Positions 1 to 5,411 are shown, counted from the first letter of the stretch. The stretch is 5,724 bases of DNA from Oscillospiraceae bacterium (GCA_017394475.1 JAFPYQ010000387.1:1-5724), one strand, 5' to 3'. Notes: a model not told the origin generated them from the sequence alone. Program-made: numbers and translations.

Positions 1-664
1 CCGACAGCGCCAGGGATGTGGTGATATGCACCGTGATCGTGCGCCTGAACTGGCACAGCGCCCTTTCGTTATGGGTGATCCTCTGGCATATCTTCATCAC
101 CTTGGGACCCTTTTCACCCGATATATTCGCACACTGCACCGCCATGACCGGGAACAGCATCTCCGGGGAGGCAAGGCCTGCCAGCACGCAGTAGAGCGTG
201 ATGCACTTTGATGCGGTACACATCAGATAGACGTAGAAATGATTTGAGGCGAAGAGCTCTCCGCCGTTTACGATGAACATTTCCGAAAATGCGGTGGAAA
301 CTGCCGCAACTGCCGCGGCTATGCTGCAAACTGCGCTGGCATCGGTCACATCGCCGTTGACCTTCGGGTCGATGCTTTTTATACTGGAAAGGACAGTCTT
401 GCTGTCCAGACCCCTTTTATAAAGGGTGATGTTCAGGACTGCCGTGGCTGCAATAAGTATGAGGGCTGCGGCGATGGACTGGCAAAAGCTCTCTACTGCG
501 GCGCCTGCGGTGGCCTCGTGGGTGCTTCCGGTCATGAAACAGATGACGGAAAGCACTGCCGAGATCATATTTATAAGGACATATTTATTTACTATGGTCT
601 GTGCCAGCGGATTAGCGGTGGTGCTTTCCGCGGGGACAGGCGTTTTTCCGTTATCTTTGGCCAT
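1..664 (-). CDS. Multi-pass membrane protein of unknown function (5' part, runs off the window)
   Basis: An open frame on the minus strand starts at ATG 664-662 and stays open for 221 codons to base 1, so the C-terminus lies outside the window. The start is supported by an AAGGA site 5 nt upstream and an in-frame TGA further upstream. A consensus promoter lies about 80 bp before it. The protein begins with a short polar stretch (MAKDNGKTPVPAES). Hydrophobic segments follow at roughly residues 28-46, 57-80, 108-132 and 142-165, and then a polar, basic stretch with an ICQRITHNERALCQF patch (about 192-206). This looks like an integral membrane protein with several helices rich in Ala, Ile and Cys. 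I do not recognise a family, and no catalytic motif is visible. It is divergent from mraZ, which does not by itself imply a cell-wall role. The reading frame is confident; the function is unknown. Confidence 0.75.
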   Translation of the reverse strand, partial: MAKDNGKTPVPAESTTANPLAQTIVNKYVLINMISAVLSVICFMTGSTHEATAGAAVESFCQSIAAALILIAATAVLNITLYKRGLDSKTVLSSIKSIDPKVNGDVTDASAVCSIAAAVAAVSTAFSEMFIVNGGELFASNHFYVYLMCTASKCITLYCVLAGLASPEMLFPVMAVQCANISGEKGPKVMKICQRITHNERALCQFRRTITVHITTSLALS

Positions 665-726
665 ATTTTTCCTTTTTGTCGCGGATGCCCGGACTTTTCA
701 GAAGCGGGTACACCGCGGTGATATAG

Positions 727-743
727 GGGTATCACAAATACCC
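727..743. promoter_or_regulatory. Inverted repeat at the start site of the membrane-protein gene, candidate operator
   Basis: GGGTAT (727-732) and ATACCC (738-743) are perfect 6-bp inverted arms around a 5-bp centre. They lie just downstream of the minus-strand -10 box (750-755), so the repeat begins at about the expected transcription start. This is a typical place for a repressor site. The symmetry and position are seen directly; an operator function is inferred, and the binding protein is unknown. Confidence 0.35.
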
Positions 744-749
744 ATAATA

Positions 750-778
750 ATTATACAATTTTTGTTATTAAAAGTCAA
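750..778 (-). promoter_or_regulatory. Sigma-A promoter of the minus-strand membrane-protein gene
   Basis: On the minus strand, TTGACT (778-773) and a perfect TATAAT (755-750) are separated by 17 bp. Transcription would start near 743 and give a leader of about 80 nt before the ATG at 664. The leader holds the GGGTAT/ATACCC repeat and a 10-bp palindrome CACCGCGGTG (711-720). Confidence 0.75.
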
Positions 779-930
779 TGGACAGATATCTCAATTATTT
801 GGTGAATTTGCACAATATTTGGGCGATGTCAGCCACCGCATTTTATGCGATATAAGGTGCTCTCGAAAGGATCATCCCCCGAAAGGGAAAGCATTCACGG
901 GTGAAAAAAAGCCCCACTGTCGAAATCTAC

Positions 931-961
931 AAAAATCCACGCGGATATTCGTGATTTTTTT
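931..961. repeat. AT-rich hairpin upstream of the mraZ promoter, terminator-like
   Basis: AAAAATCCACG (931-941) pairs with CGTGATTTTT (950-959) apart from one bulged C, leaving an 8-nt loop; two more T follow. It resembles a weak intrinsic terminator and would insulate the mraZ promoter, but no gene is seen upstream on the plus strand. The surrounding stretch 780-930 holds only small imperfect hairpins, such as CGCAT/ATGCG at 837-849. I support no gene or known RNA there. Confidence 0.25.
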
Positions 962-974
962 GGGCGGCAAATTA

Positions 975-1003
975 TTGCAATTTGGTAACAAATACTGTAT
1001 AAT
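975..1003 (+). promoter_or_regulatory. Sigma-A promoter of the mraZ-rsmH operon
   Basis: TTGCAA (975-980) and a perfect TATAAT (998-1003) are 17 bp apart. Transcription should start around 1010, at the edge of the first MraZ-type box. The untranslated leader would be about 140 nt and contains all three boxes and the 1050-1070 inverted repeat. Confidence 0.85.
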
Positions 1004-1010
1004 ATACTTC

Positions 1011-1050
1011 GGTGGTGAAAAAACCCTAAAAGTGGTGAAAAGTGGTGAAT
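1011..1050 (+). promoter_or_regulatory. MraZ-binding box array (three GTGGTGAA repeats on a 10-bp grid)
   Basis: GGTGGTGAAA (1011-1020), AGTGGTGAAA (1031-1040) and AGTGGTGAAT (1041-1050) are direct repeats. They are offset by 20 and 10 bp, so all lie on the same helical face; the slot 1021-1030 is degenerate. MraZ in E. coli binds TGGG-type repeats with 10-bp spacing between the promoter and mraZ, and Mollicutes and Firmicutes use AAAGTG-type boxes. Two copies here read AAAGTGGTGA across their junctions and fit that pattern. Position directly after the -10 box suggests autorepression of mraZ-rsmH. Confidence 0.8.
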
Positions 1051-1070
1051 TTTCAACATGATGTTGAAAA
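1050..1070. repeat. Perfect 21-bp inverted repeat in the mraZ leader
   Basis: TTTTCAACAT (1050-1059) and ATGTTGAAAA (1061-1070) are perfect 10-nt inverted arms around a single G. As RNA it can fold into an 8-bp stem with a 5-nt AUGAU loop. As DNA it is a near-continuous palindrome typical of a dimeric regulator site. It touches the last MraZ-type box. There is no T-run directly after it, so a simple terminator is unlikely. Confidence 0.6.
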
Positions 1071-1153
1071 GAGTGTTAAAAACTCACCGAGCCGCATCAA
1101 AGCAGGGTTTCCGCCGACCGGATATTAGTTGAAAGAAGAAAAGAGGTGTTACG

Positions 1154-1579
1154 ATGAGACCGCTGATGGGGACATATAATCCTACATTGGATGCTAAGGG
1201 AAGAATGGCATTCCCCTCAAAGCTGAGAGAACAGCTGGGTGCGGGCTTTATCGTGACTATAGGCCTTGAAGGCTGCCTCTATGCATATTCCGCCGAGGAA
1301 TGGGAGAACTTCTGCGAAAAGCTGCGCAGTGTCACAGGACCTGTGGGCAAGCAGGCCATAAGAAAGTACATGGCAAATTCCATCGAGGCGGACTGCGACA
1401 AGCAGGGAAGAATGAGCATCCCCCAGAATCTCAGGGAGCACGCAGGCCTTTCTAAGGACCTTGTGGTGATCGGCAACATAAATCACGCCGAAATATGGGA
1501 TGCGCAGCGCTATGCCGAGCAGGACAGCAAGTTCTCCGATGAGGAGCTTGCAGCTGCCCTTGATGAGATAACATTTTGA
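1154..1579 (+). CDS. mraZ: Transcriptional regulator MraZ
   Basis: MraZ is the DNA-binding protein that opens the dcw cluster and controls its own operon. In E. coli it represses the operon and its overproduction is relieved by RsmH. The 141-residue product has the two tandem SpoVT/AbrB-type half-domains of the family, each with the signature Asp-x-x-Gly-Arg: DAKGRM (13-18) and DKQGRM (82-87), followed by IPQNLREHAGL. Family members usually begin close to a MGxY motif, here MGTY at residues 5-8. The upstream ATG at 1154 is preferred because GAGGTG lies 5 nt before it, whereas the ATG at 1166 has no ribosome site. The length is slightly below that of the E. coli protein, as is normal for Clostridia. 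The stop TGA (1577-1579) is 2 nt before the rsmH start, suggesting coupled translation. The GTGGTGAA boxes upstream are its likely targets. Confidence 0.96.
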   Translation: MRPLMGTYNPTLDAKGRMAFPSKLREQLGAGFIVTIGLEGCLYAYSAEEWENFCEKLRSVTGPVGKQAIRKYMANSIEADCDKQGRMSIPQNLREHAGLSKDLVVIGNINHAEIWDAQRYAEQDSKFSDEELAAALDEITF

Positions 1580-1581
1580 TA

Positions 1582-2553
1582 ATGGATAATACAGATCGTG
1601 AAATGAACGCAGCGGGGCAGGAAAACGCCTTCAGGCATATCCCCGTGCTGCTCCGTGAGGTGCTTGAAGGGCTTTCCATACGCCCCGGCGGCGTGTATAT
1701 AGACGGCACCTGCGGCGGCGGCGGTCATTCCTCCGAAATAGCAAAGCGGCTCACCACCGGCAGACTCATAGGCACAGACCGTGATCCCGATGCCGTGGCA
1801 GCAGCTACAAAGCGGCTTGCAGGGCTCCCTGCGGAGGTCGTGAACGCAAATTATGATGAGATACCCCGGATCATGGCAGAGCGCGGTATAGACGGCGCGG
1901 ACGGCATACTCCTGGATCTGGGCGTCTCCTCCTTCCAGCTGGATACTCCCGAAAGGGGCTTTTCATACCACAATGATGCGCCGCTGGATATGCGCATGTC
2001 CAAATCGGGGCTTTCCGCATACGATGTGGTGAACACATTTTCAAAAGCCACGCTGACGGATATACTTTACAAATACGGGGAGGAAAAATTTGCCCCCCGC
2101 ATCGCGGAGGCCATAGTGAGGACAAGGGAAGAAAAGCCCATAGAGACCACACTGGAGCTCTCCGAGATAGTATCCGCCGCATATCCCGCCAAATTCCGCA
2201 GGGAAAAGCATCCCGCAAAAAAGACCTTCCAGGCCATACGCATCGCGGTGAACGATGAGTTCGGCCACCTTGAAAAGGCACTGGACAGCTGTGTTGAAAA
2301 ACTCAATGACGGCGGGCGTTTCTGCGTGATAACCTTCCACTCCTTAGAGGACAGGATAGTCAAGAAGCGCTTTGCGGACTGGGCAGACCCCTGCACCTGT
2401 CCCCCGGATTTCCCTGTATGTGTGTGCGGGAAAAAGCCTCTGGGTGTGGTGGTCACCAAAAAGCCCATCACAGCGGAGGAAACAGAGCTTGAGGAGAACC
2501 TGCGCAGCAGGAGCGCCAAGCTCAGGATATTTGAACGTCGGGTAAATATGTGA
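1582..2553 (+). CDS. rsmH: 16S rRNA (cytosine(1402)-N(4))-methyltransferase RsmH
   Basis: RsmH (MraW) uses S-adenosylmethionine to methylate N4 of C1402 in 16S rRNA at the ribosomal P site. The 323-residue product covers the whole family: HIPVLLREVLEGL near the N-terminus, the SAM-binding DGTCGGGGHS (41-50), GTDRDPDA, LLDLGVSS with FQLD (110-121), PLDMRM, the helical insertion domain, KTFQAIRIAVNDE, and GGRFCVITFHSLEDRIVK with ITAEETELEENLRSRSAKLR at the C-terminus. No key residue is missing. The ATG at 1582 is 2 nt past the mraZ stop and has no strong ribosome site, so translation is probably coupled to mraZ. A TTG at 1576 overlapping the mraZ stop, or an ATG at 1603, are alternative starts. 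A short Cys-rich patch (CTCPPDFPVCVCG) near the C-terminus is usual in this family. rsmH and mraZ share one transcript. Confidence 0.96.
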   Translation: MDNTDREMNAAGQENAFRHIPVLLREVLEGLSIRPGGVYIDGTCGGGGHSSEIAKRLTTGRLIGTDRDPDAVAAATKRLAGLPAEVVNANYDEIPRIMAERGIDGADGILLDLGVSSFQLDTPERGFSYHNDAPLDMRMSKSGLSAYDVVNTFSKATLTDILYKYGEEKFAPRIAEAIVRTREEKPIETTLELSEIVSAAYPAKFRREKHPAKKTFQAIRIAVNDEFGHLEKALDSCVEKLNDGGRFCVITFHSLEDRIVKKRFADWADPCTCPPDFPVCVCGKKPLGVVVTKKPITAEETELEENLRSRSAKLRIFERRVNM

Positions 2554-2649
2554 AAGTGCACAAAAACCGGGCGAAAAAATTGTGATGGTCGCCGAGGCGG
2601 AACAGCGCTGCATTTGTTTGACGGATCACACAAAATTGTTCATTACCCC

Positions 2650-2678
2650 TTTACAAATCGCGGAAAATAGAGTATAAT
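2650..2678 (+). promoter_or_regulatory. Sigma-A promoter of the ftsL-like gene
   Basis: TTTACA (2650-2655) and TATAAT (2673-2678) are 17 bp apart in the 160-bp gap after rsmH. The start site would fall near 2685, inside a small inverted repeat (AGACT 2679-2683 and AGTCT 2686-2690). The division gene can therefore be expressed independently of mraZ-rsmH. No terminator is evident between rsmH and this promoter. Confidence 0.8.
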
Positions 2679-2713
2679 AGACTGTAGTCTTAAAAAGATA
2701 GGTGGTGTTTCCA

Positions 2714-3187
2714 ATGGCTGGTACAGCTGTAAATGTTGCTCGCTATGAGGAATTTGAAGAGCACAGGCGGATCCGCGAAGAAGCTCATCCGAAAATGATC
2801 GTTACCAGGCGGTCACAGGCTCCTGTTGCGATCAAAGCTGTATTCTGCATAGGAGTATGCGTACTTCTTTTTGCGGTAGCTATCTCGAGCCTTGCGGAAA
2901 ATGCCTCCATGCATGAGCAGATAGTCCAGACCAAGGCACAGCTCAGTGATCTCAAGCAGGAAAATGCCAGGATGGTCACTGCCATAGAGGAAAAGAGCTC
3001 CCAGAAGGCCGTTGAGGACTATGCTGAGAACGTGCTCGGCATGCAGAAATTCGAGCGCTCACAGGCTGAATACATCTCTATAGAGAGCGGCAATGTCGTT
3101 GAGATCGCGGAAAAGGATGAGAGCTTTTCCAAAAAGATCACCTATAAGATCGAAGAGTTCATCGAGAGCCTTAAGGGTGAAAAGTGA
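2714..3187 (+). CDS. ftsL: FtsL/DivIC-type cell division protein (bitopic, coiled coil)
   Basis: This is a 157-residue single-pass membrane protein in the position that ftsL occupies in dcw clusters. The order is a charged cytoplasmic N-terminus (1-37, with many Arg and Glu), one transmembrane helix (about 38-58), and an extracytoplasmic coiled coil (about 62-98, with LSDLKQENARM). A conserved-looking end with AENVLGM (104-110) follows; an A-E-x-x-L-G-M ending of the coil is typical of FtsL/DivIC proteins. Such proteins assemble with FtsB/DivIC and FtsQ/DivIB and activate septal peptidoglycan synthesis. The ATG at 2714 is chosen because AGGTGG lies 8 nt upstream; the GTG codons at 2702 and 2705 overlap that site. 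The charged tail after residue 125 (EKDESFSKKITYKIEEF) is longer than in many FtsL proteins. FtsL versus DivIC cannot be settled by sequence alone, and position favours FtsL. Confidence 0.82.
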   Translation: MAGTAVNVARYEEFEEHRRIREEAHPKMIVTRRSQAPVAIKAVFCIGVCVLLFAVAISSLAENASMHEQIVQTKAQLSDLKQENARMVTAIEEKSSQKAVEDYAENVLGMQKFERSQAEYISIESGNVVEIAEKDESFSKKITYKIEEFIESLKGEK

Positions 3188-3200
3188 GAATAAAGCGGTT

Positions 3201-3227
3201 ATCCCTGCCTTCGGGCAGGGATTTTTT
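3201..3227 (+). terminator. Strong intrinsic terminator after ftsL
   Basis: ATCCCTGCC (3201-3209) pairs perfectly with GGCAGGGAT (3214-3222) around a stable UUCG tetraloop, followed by a T-run to 3227. It begins 13 nt after the ftsL stop and should end the transcript. Confidence 0.93.
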
Positions 3228-3254
3228 ATCCTATCCGCTGCACGGAAAGATCAC

Positions 3255-3306
3255 AGGAGGACAAGCTATGACGAAACTTAAACTTAATGATTATGATGAA
3301 ATATGA
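3255..3306 (+). pseudogene. Orphan strong ribosome site with a 12-codon reading frame, likely broken gene start
   Basis: A perfect AGGAGG (3255-3260) lies 7 nt before ATG 3268. The frame encodes only MTKLKLNDYDEI and stops at TGA 3304-3306. Such a strong initiation signal with so short a frame suggests the 5' end of a gene whose body was lost or replaced, because AT-rich sequence of a different character begins here. It could also be a real leader peptide or a chance site. No promoter is visible between the ftsL terminator and this ATG. Confidence 0.4.
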
Positions 3307-3402
3307 CATTCATTCTGTTTATCGATATTTAATTGCCGGAGTAATAATAATATGTTCAAATTAAAATCAGATTAGATTCCGGTTAAGGATCACCGGCAGA
3401 CA

Positions 3403-3431
3403 TTGACAAATTTGTAACACAGTGATATTAT
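3403..3431 (+). promoter_or_regulatory. Strong extended -10 promoter upstream of the small membrane protein
   Basis: A perfect TTGACA (3403-3408) and TATTAT (3426-3431) are separated by 17 bp, with TG at 3423-3424 giving an extended -10 element. The start site near 3438 leaves a leader of about 80 nt. Just upstream is a small inverted repeat, CCGGT (3379-3383) and ACCGG (3392-3396), which could bind a regulator. Confidence 0.82.
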
Positions 3432-3450
3432 ATATACAAGATCAATCGGC

Positions 3451-3511
3451 AAAGACAGGATACAGCACCGTATCTGAAATATTATCTTATGATCTGTCTT
3501 TTGACAGGGGG
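3451..3511 (+). promoter_or_regulatory. Structured 5' leader with competing hairpins next to the ribosome site
   Basis: AAAGACAG (3451-3458) pairs perfectly with CTGTCTTT (3494-3501) and encloses a GATAC/GTATC hairpin (3459-3463 and 3470-3474). The segment CTGTC (3494-3498) can instead pair with GACAG (3503-3507) across a UUUU loop. That stem would end against the AGGGGG Shine-Dalgarno site (3506-3511). The two folds exclude each other. The complementarities are seen directly; a switch function is inferred. Confidence 0.35.
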
Positions 3512-3518
3512 AATATAT

Positions 3519-3713
3519 ATGACAGCTTTAATTATAGCAATACTGCACTATGTTATATGCACAGCGATATGCTATTATCTTCTCAAAAAACAAGGATTCA
3601 GGACAGTCAACGCATTTATATGGGGATTGTTCGGTATAGTTGGTATTTTATACTGCTCAGTAGCAGATAGTATTGAAGAATGCTTATTCCCGTTTTATTT
3701 CAAGATCAAATAG
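3519..3713 (+). CDS. Small two-helix membrane protein, unknown function
   Basis: A 64-residue protein whose ATG lies 7 nt after AGGGGG (3506-3511); a longer in-frame start at 3489 has no such site. Two hydrophobic helices are visible, at about residues 2-22 (ALIIAILHYVICTAICYYLL) and 32-48 (AFIWGLFGIVGILYCSV). They are joined by a basic loop (KKQGFRT), and an acidic-aromatic tail follows (ADSIEECLFPFYFKIK). The pattern of helix, K-K-x-G-F/Y, Gly-rich helix and Asp is seen in many small Firmicutes membrane proteins, but I cannot name a family. Codon choice (many TTA, ATT, TAT) and base composition are more AT-rich than in the neighbours, which suggests recent acquisition or poor conservation. 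It has a strong promoter of its own. The HAD gene begins 36 bp later and probably shares the transcript. Confidence 0.65.
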   Translation: MTALIIAILHYVICTAICYYLLKKQGFRTVNAFIWGLFGIVGILYCSVADSIEECLFPFYFKIK

Positions 3714-3749
3714 GTTATTTCCTGAACTGCACTAAATAAGCAAATCCGT

Positions 3750-4505
3750 ATGATTATTCTTACCGATCTCGACCACACGCTGTTAAAAAGCGACGGCACC
3801 ATCTCCCGCAGGACACTTGATACGATAGCAGCATGCAGGAAAAAGGGCTGTCTGTTCGCCATAGCCACCGCAAGGTATTGGATAGGTGCCGAGAGGTATA
3901 TCACTCTGCTTGCACCCGACTATGAGATAACCACCGACGGCACTCTCATCCATTCCGGGGATGAGTGCATATACAGCTGCGCATTTACCGCTGACGATAC
4001 CAACAAAGTGATAAGTGAGATAAGAGCTGCAAAGCCTTCCGCAGAGATCACCACAGCCTGCGGAAAGACCGTCTACTGGAACAGCGAGCACATAGCGGAG
4101 TCGGAAAGGCTGCACAAGGCTGTGTACCGTGATTACAGCGAACAATTCACGCAGGGCGCCAACAAGATAGTTTCCGAATTCCCCGATGACAGCATCCCGA
4201 AGGCGATAGCTGAGAAAATGGGATGCAGGCTGCAGGGCTACCGCGGCGAAAGATGGTACGCCTTTTTGCCCGCAGGTGCGGGAAAGACTGCGGCGATAAC
4301 CGCCCTTGCAAAGCACTGCGGCATAGATATGGCAGATATTGTGGCTTTCGGTGATGACATGAATGATATGGAGATGCTCGGGATGTGCGGAAAGGGCATC
4401 GCTGTGGCAAATGCCATAAGTGACATACTGGATATCGCCGATGAGGTCACCCTTTCAAATGACGAAGACGGCGTGGCTGTCTGGCTTGAAAAGCACGTCC
4501 TGTAA
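3750..4505 (+). CDS. Cof-type HAD-superfamily phosphatase
   Basis: This 251-residue protein belongs to the Cof/YidA branch of haloacid dehalogenase phosphatases, soluble Mg-dependent enzymes that hydrolyse sugar phosphates, nucleotides or flavin intermediates. Motif I is DLDHT (D6 nucleophile, D8 acid/base) at the very N-terminus, which fixes the start at 3750. Motif II is the Thr in AIATAR (T40), motif III is the Lys of AGAGKTAAI (K179), and motif IV is GDDMND (201-206). A C2-type cap lies roughly at 80-175. The length is slightly short for the family. The usual S/T-N-G-A after the second strand reads TTDGTLI here, a minor departure. The ribosome site is weak, which fits coupling to the small membrane gene 36 bp upstream. 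The substrate cannot be predicted. Confidence 0.92.
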   Translation: MIILTDLDHTLLKSDGTISRRTLDTIAACRKKGCLFAIATARYWIGAERYITLLAPDYEITTDGTLIHSGDECIYSCAFTADDTNKVISEIRAAKPSAEITTACGKTVYWNSEHIAESERLHKAVYRDYSEQFTQGANKIVSEFPDDSIPKAIAEKMGCRLQGYRGERWYAFLPAGAGKTAAITALAKHCGIDMADIVAFGDDMNDMEMLGMCGKGIAVANAISDILDIADEVTLSNDEDGVAVWLEKHVL

Positions 4506-4511
4506 AAGTCT

Positions 4512-4540
4512 GAGCCCCTGTATGGATGGTACAGGGGCTC
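4512..4540. terminator. Bidirectional hairpin terminator between convergent genes
   Basis: GAGCCCCTGTA (4512-4522) and TACAGGGGCTC (4530-4540) form a perfect 11-bp GC-rich stem with a 7-nt loop. It starts 6 nt after the HAD stop and ends 7 nt before the stop of the minus-strand regulator. The minus strand reads AGACTTTTA after the stem, giving a short U-run. The plus strand has only interrupted Ts (GGTCGTTCTATTTCC), so termination should be cleaner for the regulator. Confidence 0.85.
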
Positions 4541-4547
4541 GGTCGTT

Positions 4548-5150
4548 CTATTTCCTTTTCGGGGGAGTTATCTCCTGATAAAGAAGGCCGCATTTTGCGC
4601 AGTACCACACAAGTCTGCCGCTGCGGTATACAGGGAGCGTGAATTCCACGTTCCATTCGGGGTACTGCCTGAATATCATCAGGCTGCGGTCATTCTGATA
4701 GGCTGCAAATGTGATATAATGCTCCTTTGTCATGGGGTGTTCCGAGGTGATATACCATTCCCCGTCCATACACTCGACTCTGAGCATCTCATCTTCCGCG
4801 GCTTTTCCCGGTTCAAGCGGGTCCAGCCTGCTGCCGCAGCAGGTCACTGCCGCATCCGATGTGGCGGTGATAATATTCCCGCAGTCACCGCACACGAAAA
4901 ATCGTACTTTTTTCATATTTCCGTTCTCACTTTCATTTTTATCCATCCCGCCTGCCAGCAGCACCCGTATATCCGTTCCGAACACATCCGCAAGGTCTGC
5001 AAGCAGTGACACATCCGGGCAGCCGTTGCCGCACTCCCACTTTGACACCGCCTTATCGCTGACACACAGCCGCTCTGCAAGCTGTTTCTGGGTAAGTCCC
5101 ATTTTTGTTCTGAGCTGCCTTATGAGCTCACCTGTTTTTATCTGATCCAT
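4548..5150 (-). CDS. XRE-family regulator fused to a desulfoferrodoxin-like domain
   Basis: This 200-residue protein has an N-terminal Cro/C1-type helix-turn-helix (about 5-62: LIRQLRTKMGLTQKQLAERL, then VSDKAVSKWE with a CPDVSLL helix). A C-terminal part resembles desulfoferrodoxin/superoxide reductase. It starts with VCGDCGNI (C87, C90) and CCG (C104, C105), the Cys4 pattern of the desulforedoxin iron site. It continues with EHPMTKEHYI (H138, H144), as in superoxide reductase, and ends with YCAKCGLL (C184, C187) where the enzyme has Y-C-N-x-H-G. The first catalytic His has no counterpart, since no His occurs between residues 106 and 137, and the last His is replaced by C187. It is therefore probably not an active superoxide reductase; a metal- or redox-sensing regulator is a reasonable inference. 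The ATG at 5150 follows AAAGGAG by 9 nt. It has its own consensus promoter and converges on the HAD gene. Targets are unknown. Confidence 0.9.
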   Translation of the reverse strand: MDQIKTGELIRQLRTKMGLTQKQLAERLCVSDKAVSKWECGNGCPDVSLLADLADVFGTDIRVLLAGGMDKNESENGNMKKVRFFVCGDCGNIITATSDAAVTCCGSRLDPLEPGKAAEDEMLRVECMDGEWYITSEHPMTKEHYITFAAYQNDRSLMIFRQYPEWNVEFTLPVYRSGRLVWYCAKCGLLYQEITPPKRK

Positions 5151-5197
5151 GATAGTCCGCTCCTTTCCGTCAGCCCTTCATCGTCCCGATCATCATC

Positions 5198-5226
5198 ATT
5201 ATAGCGCATTGCGGGGGAGATGTCAA
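5198..5226 (-). promoter_or_regulatory. Perfect-consensus sigma-A promoter of the XRE regulator
   Basis: On the minus strand, TTGACA (5226-5221) and TATAAT (5203-5198) are exact consensus hexamers with 17-bp spacing. Transcription would start near 5191 and give a leader of about 40 nt before the ATG at 5150. Such a strong promoter usually needs a repressor to keep it in check, which fits autoregulation. Confidence 0.9.
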
Positions 5227-5241
5227 TCTACGGGGTGTAGA
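5227..5241. promoter_or_regulatory. Inverted repeat abutting the regulator -35 box, candidate operator
   Basis: TCTAC (5227-5231) and GTAGA (5237-5241) are perfect 5-bp inverted arms around GGGGT. The repeat directly touches the -35 hexamer of the XRE gene. The size suits a small HTH dimer, so autoregulation is plausible. The short arms mean chance cannot be excluded. Confidence 0.35.
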
Positions 5242-5411
5242 CTCAAAGTTTCCCACCCACCGTCCCCTTTTCTTCTTGTTTGAGTTTATCCGCATTATTT
5301 GTCTTTTCTTGATAGGTTTGCTTTTATTCTGTAAGTTTTTACTTTGTGATTATCCGCTTGATTTTGCCTTTTCTTGATAGATTTGGCATAATCAGGCTTT
5401 TTTGTTTCTGA

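Noticed and set aside
780..930. Possible small RNA gene between the divergent promoters
   Set aside because: Several short hairpins occur, but no convincing promoter is found and the downstream hairpin is a poor terminator. I recognise no RNA family.
426..1061. A 211-codon plus-strand frame across the left region
   Set aside because: It runs antisense to the membrane-protein gene and then through the divergent promoter region and MraZ boxes. Its protein has low-complexity, non-globular composition and no ribosome site, so it is a chance frame.
2067..2633. A 188-codon minus-strand frame opposite rsmH
   Set aside because: It lies antisense to conserved RsmH motifs and has no recognisable domain or initiation signal.
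3422..3670. An 82-codon frame overlapping the small membrane protein
   Set aside because: Its start lies inside the promoter -10 region, it has no ribosome site, and the overlapping frame from 3519 has a strong one plus a clear two-helix pattern.
4719..5145. Plus-strand frames opposite the XRE regulator
   Set aside because: They are antisense shadows of a gene with clear HTH and desulfoferrodoxin-like motifs, a consensus promoter and a ribosome site.
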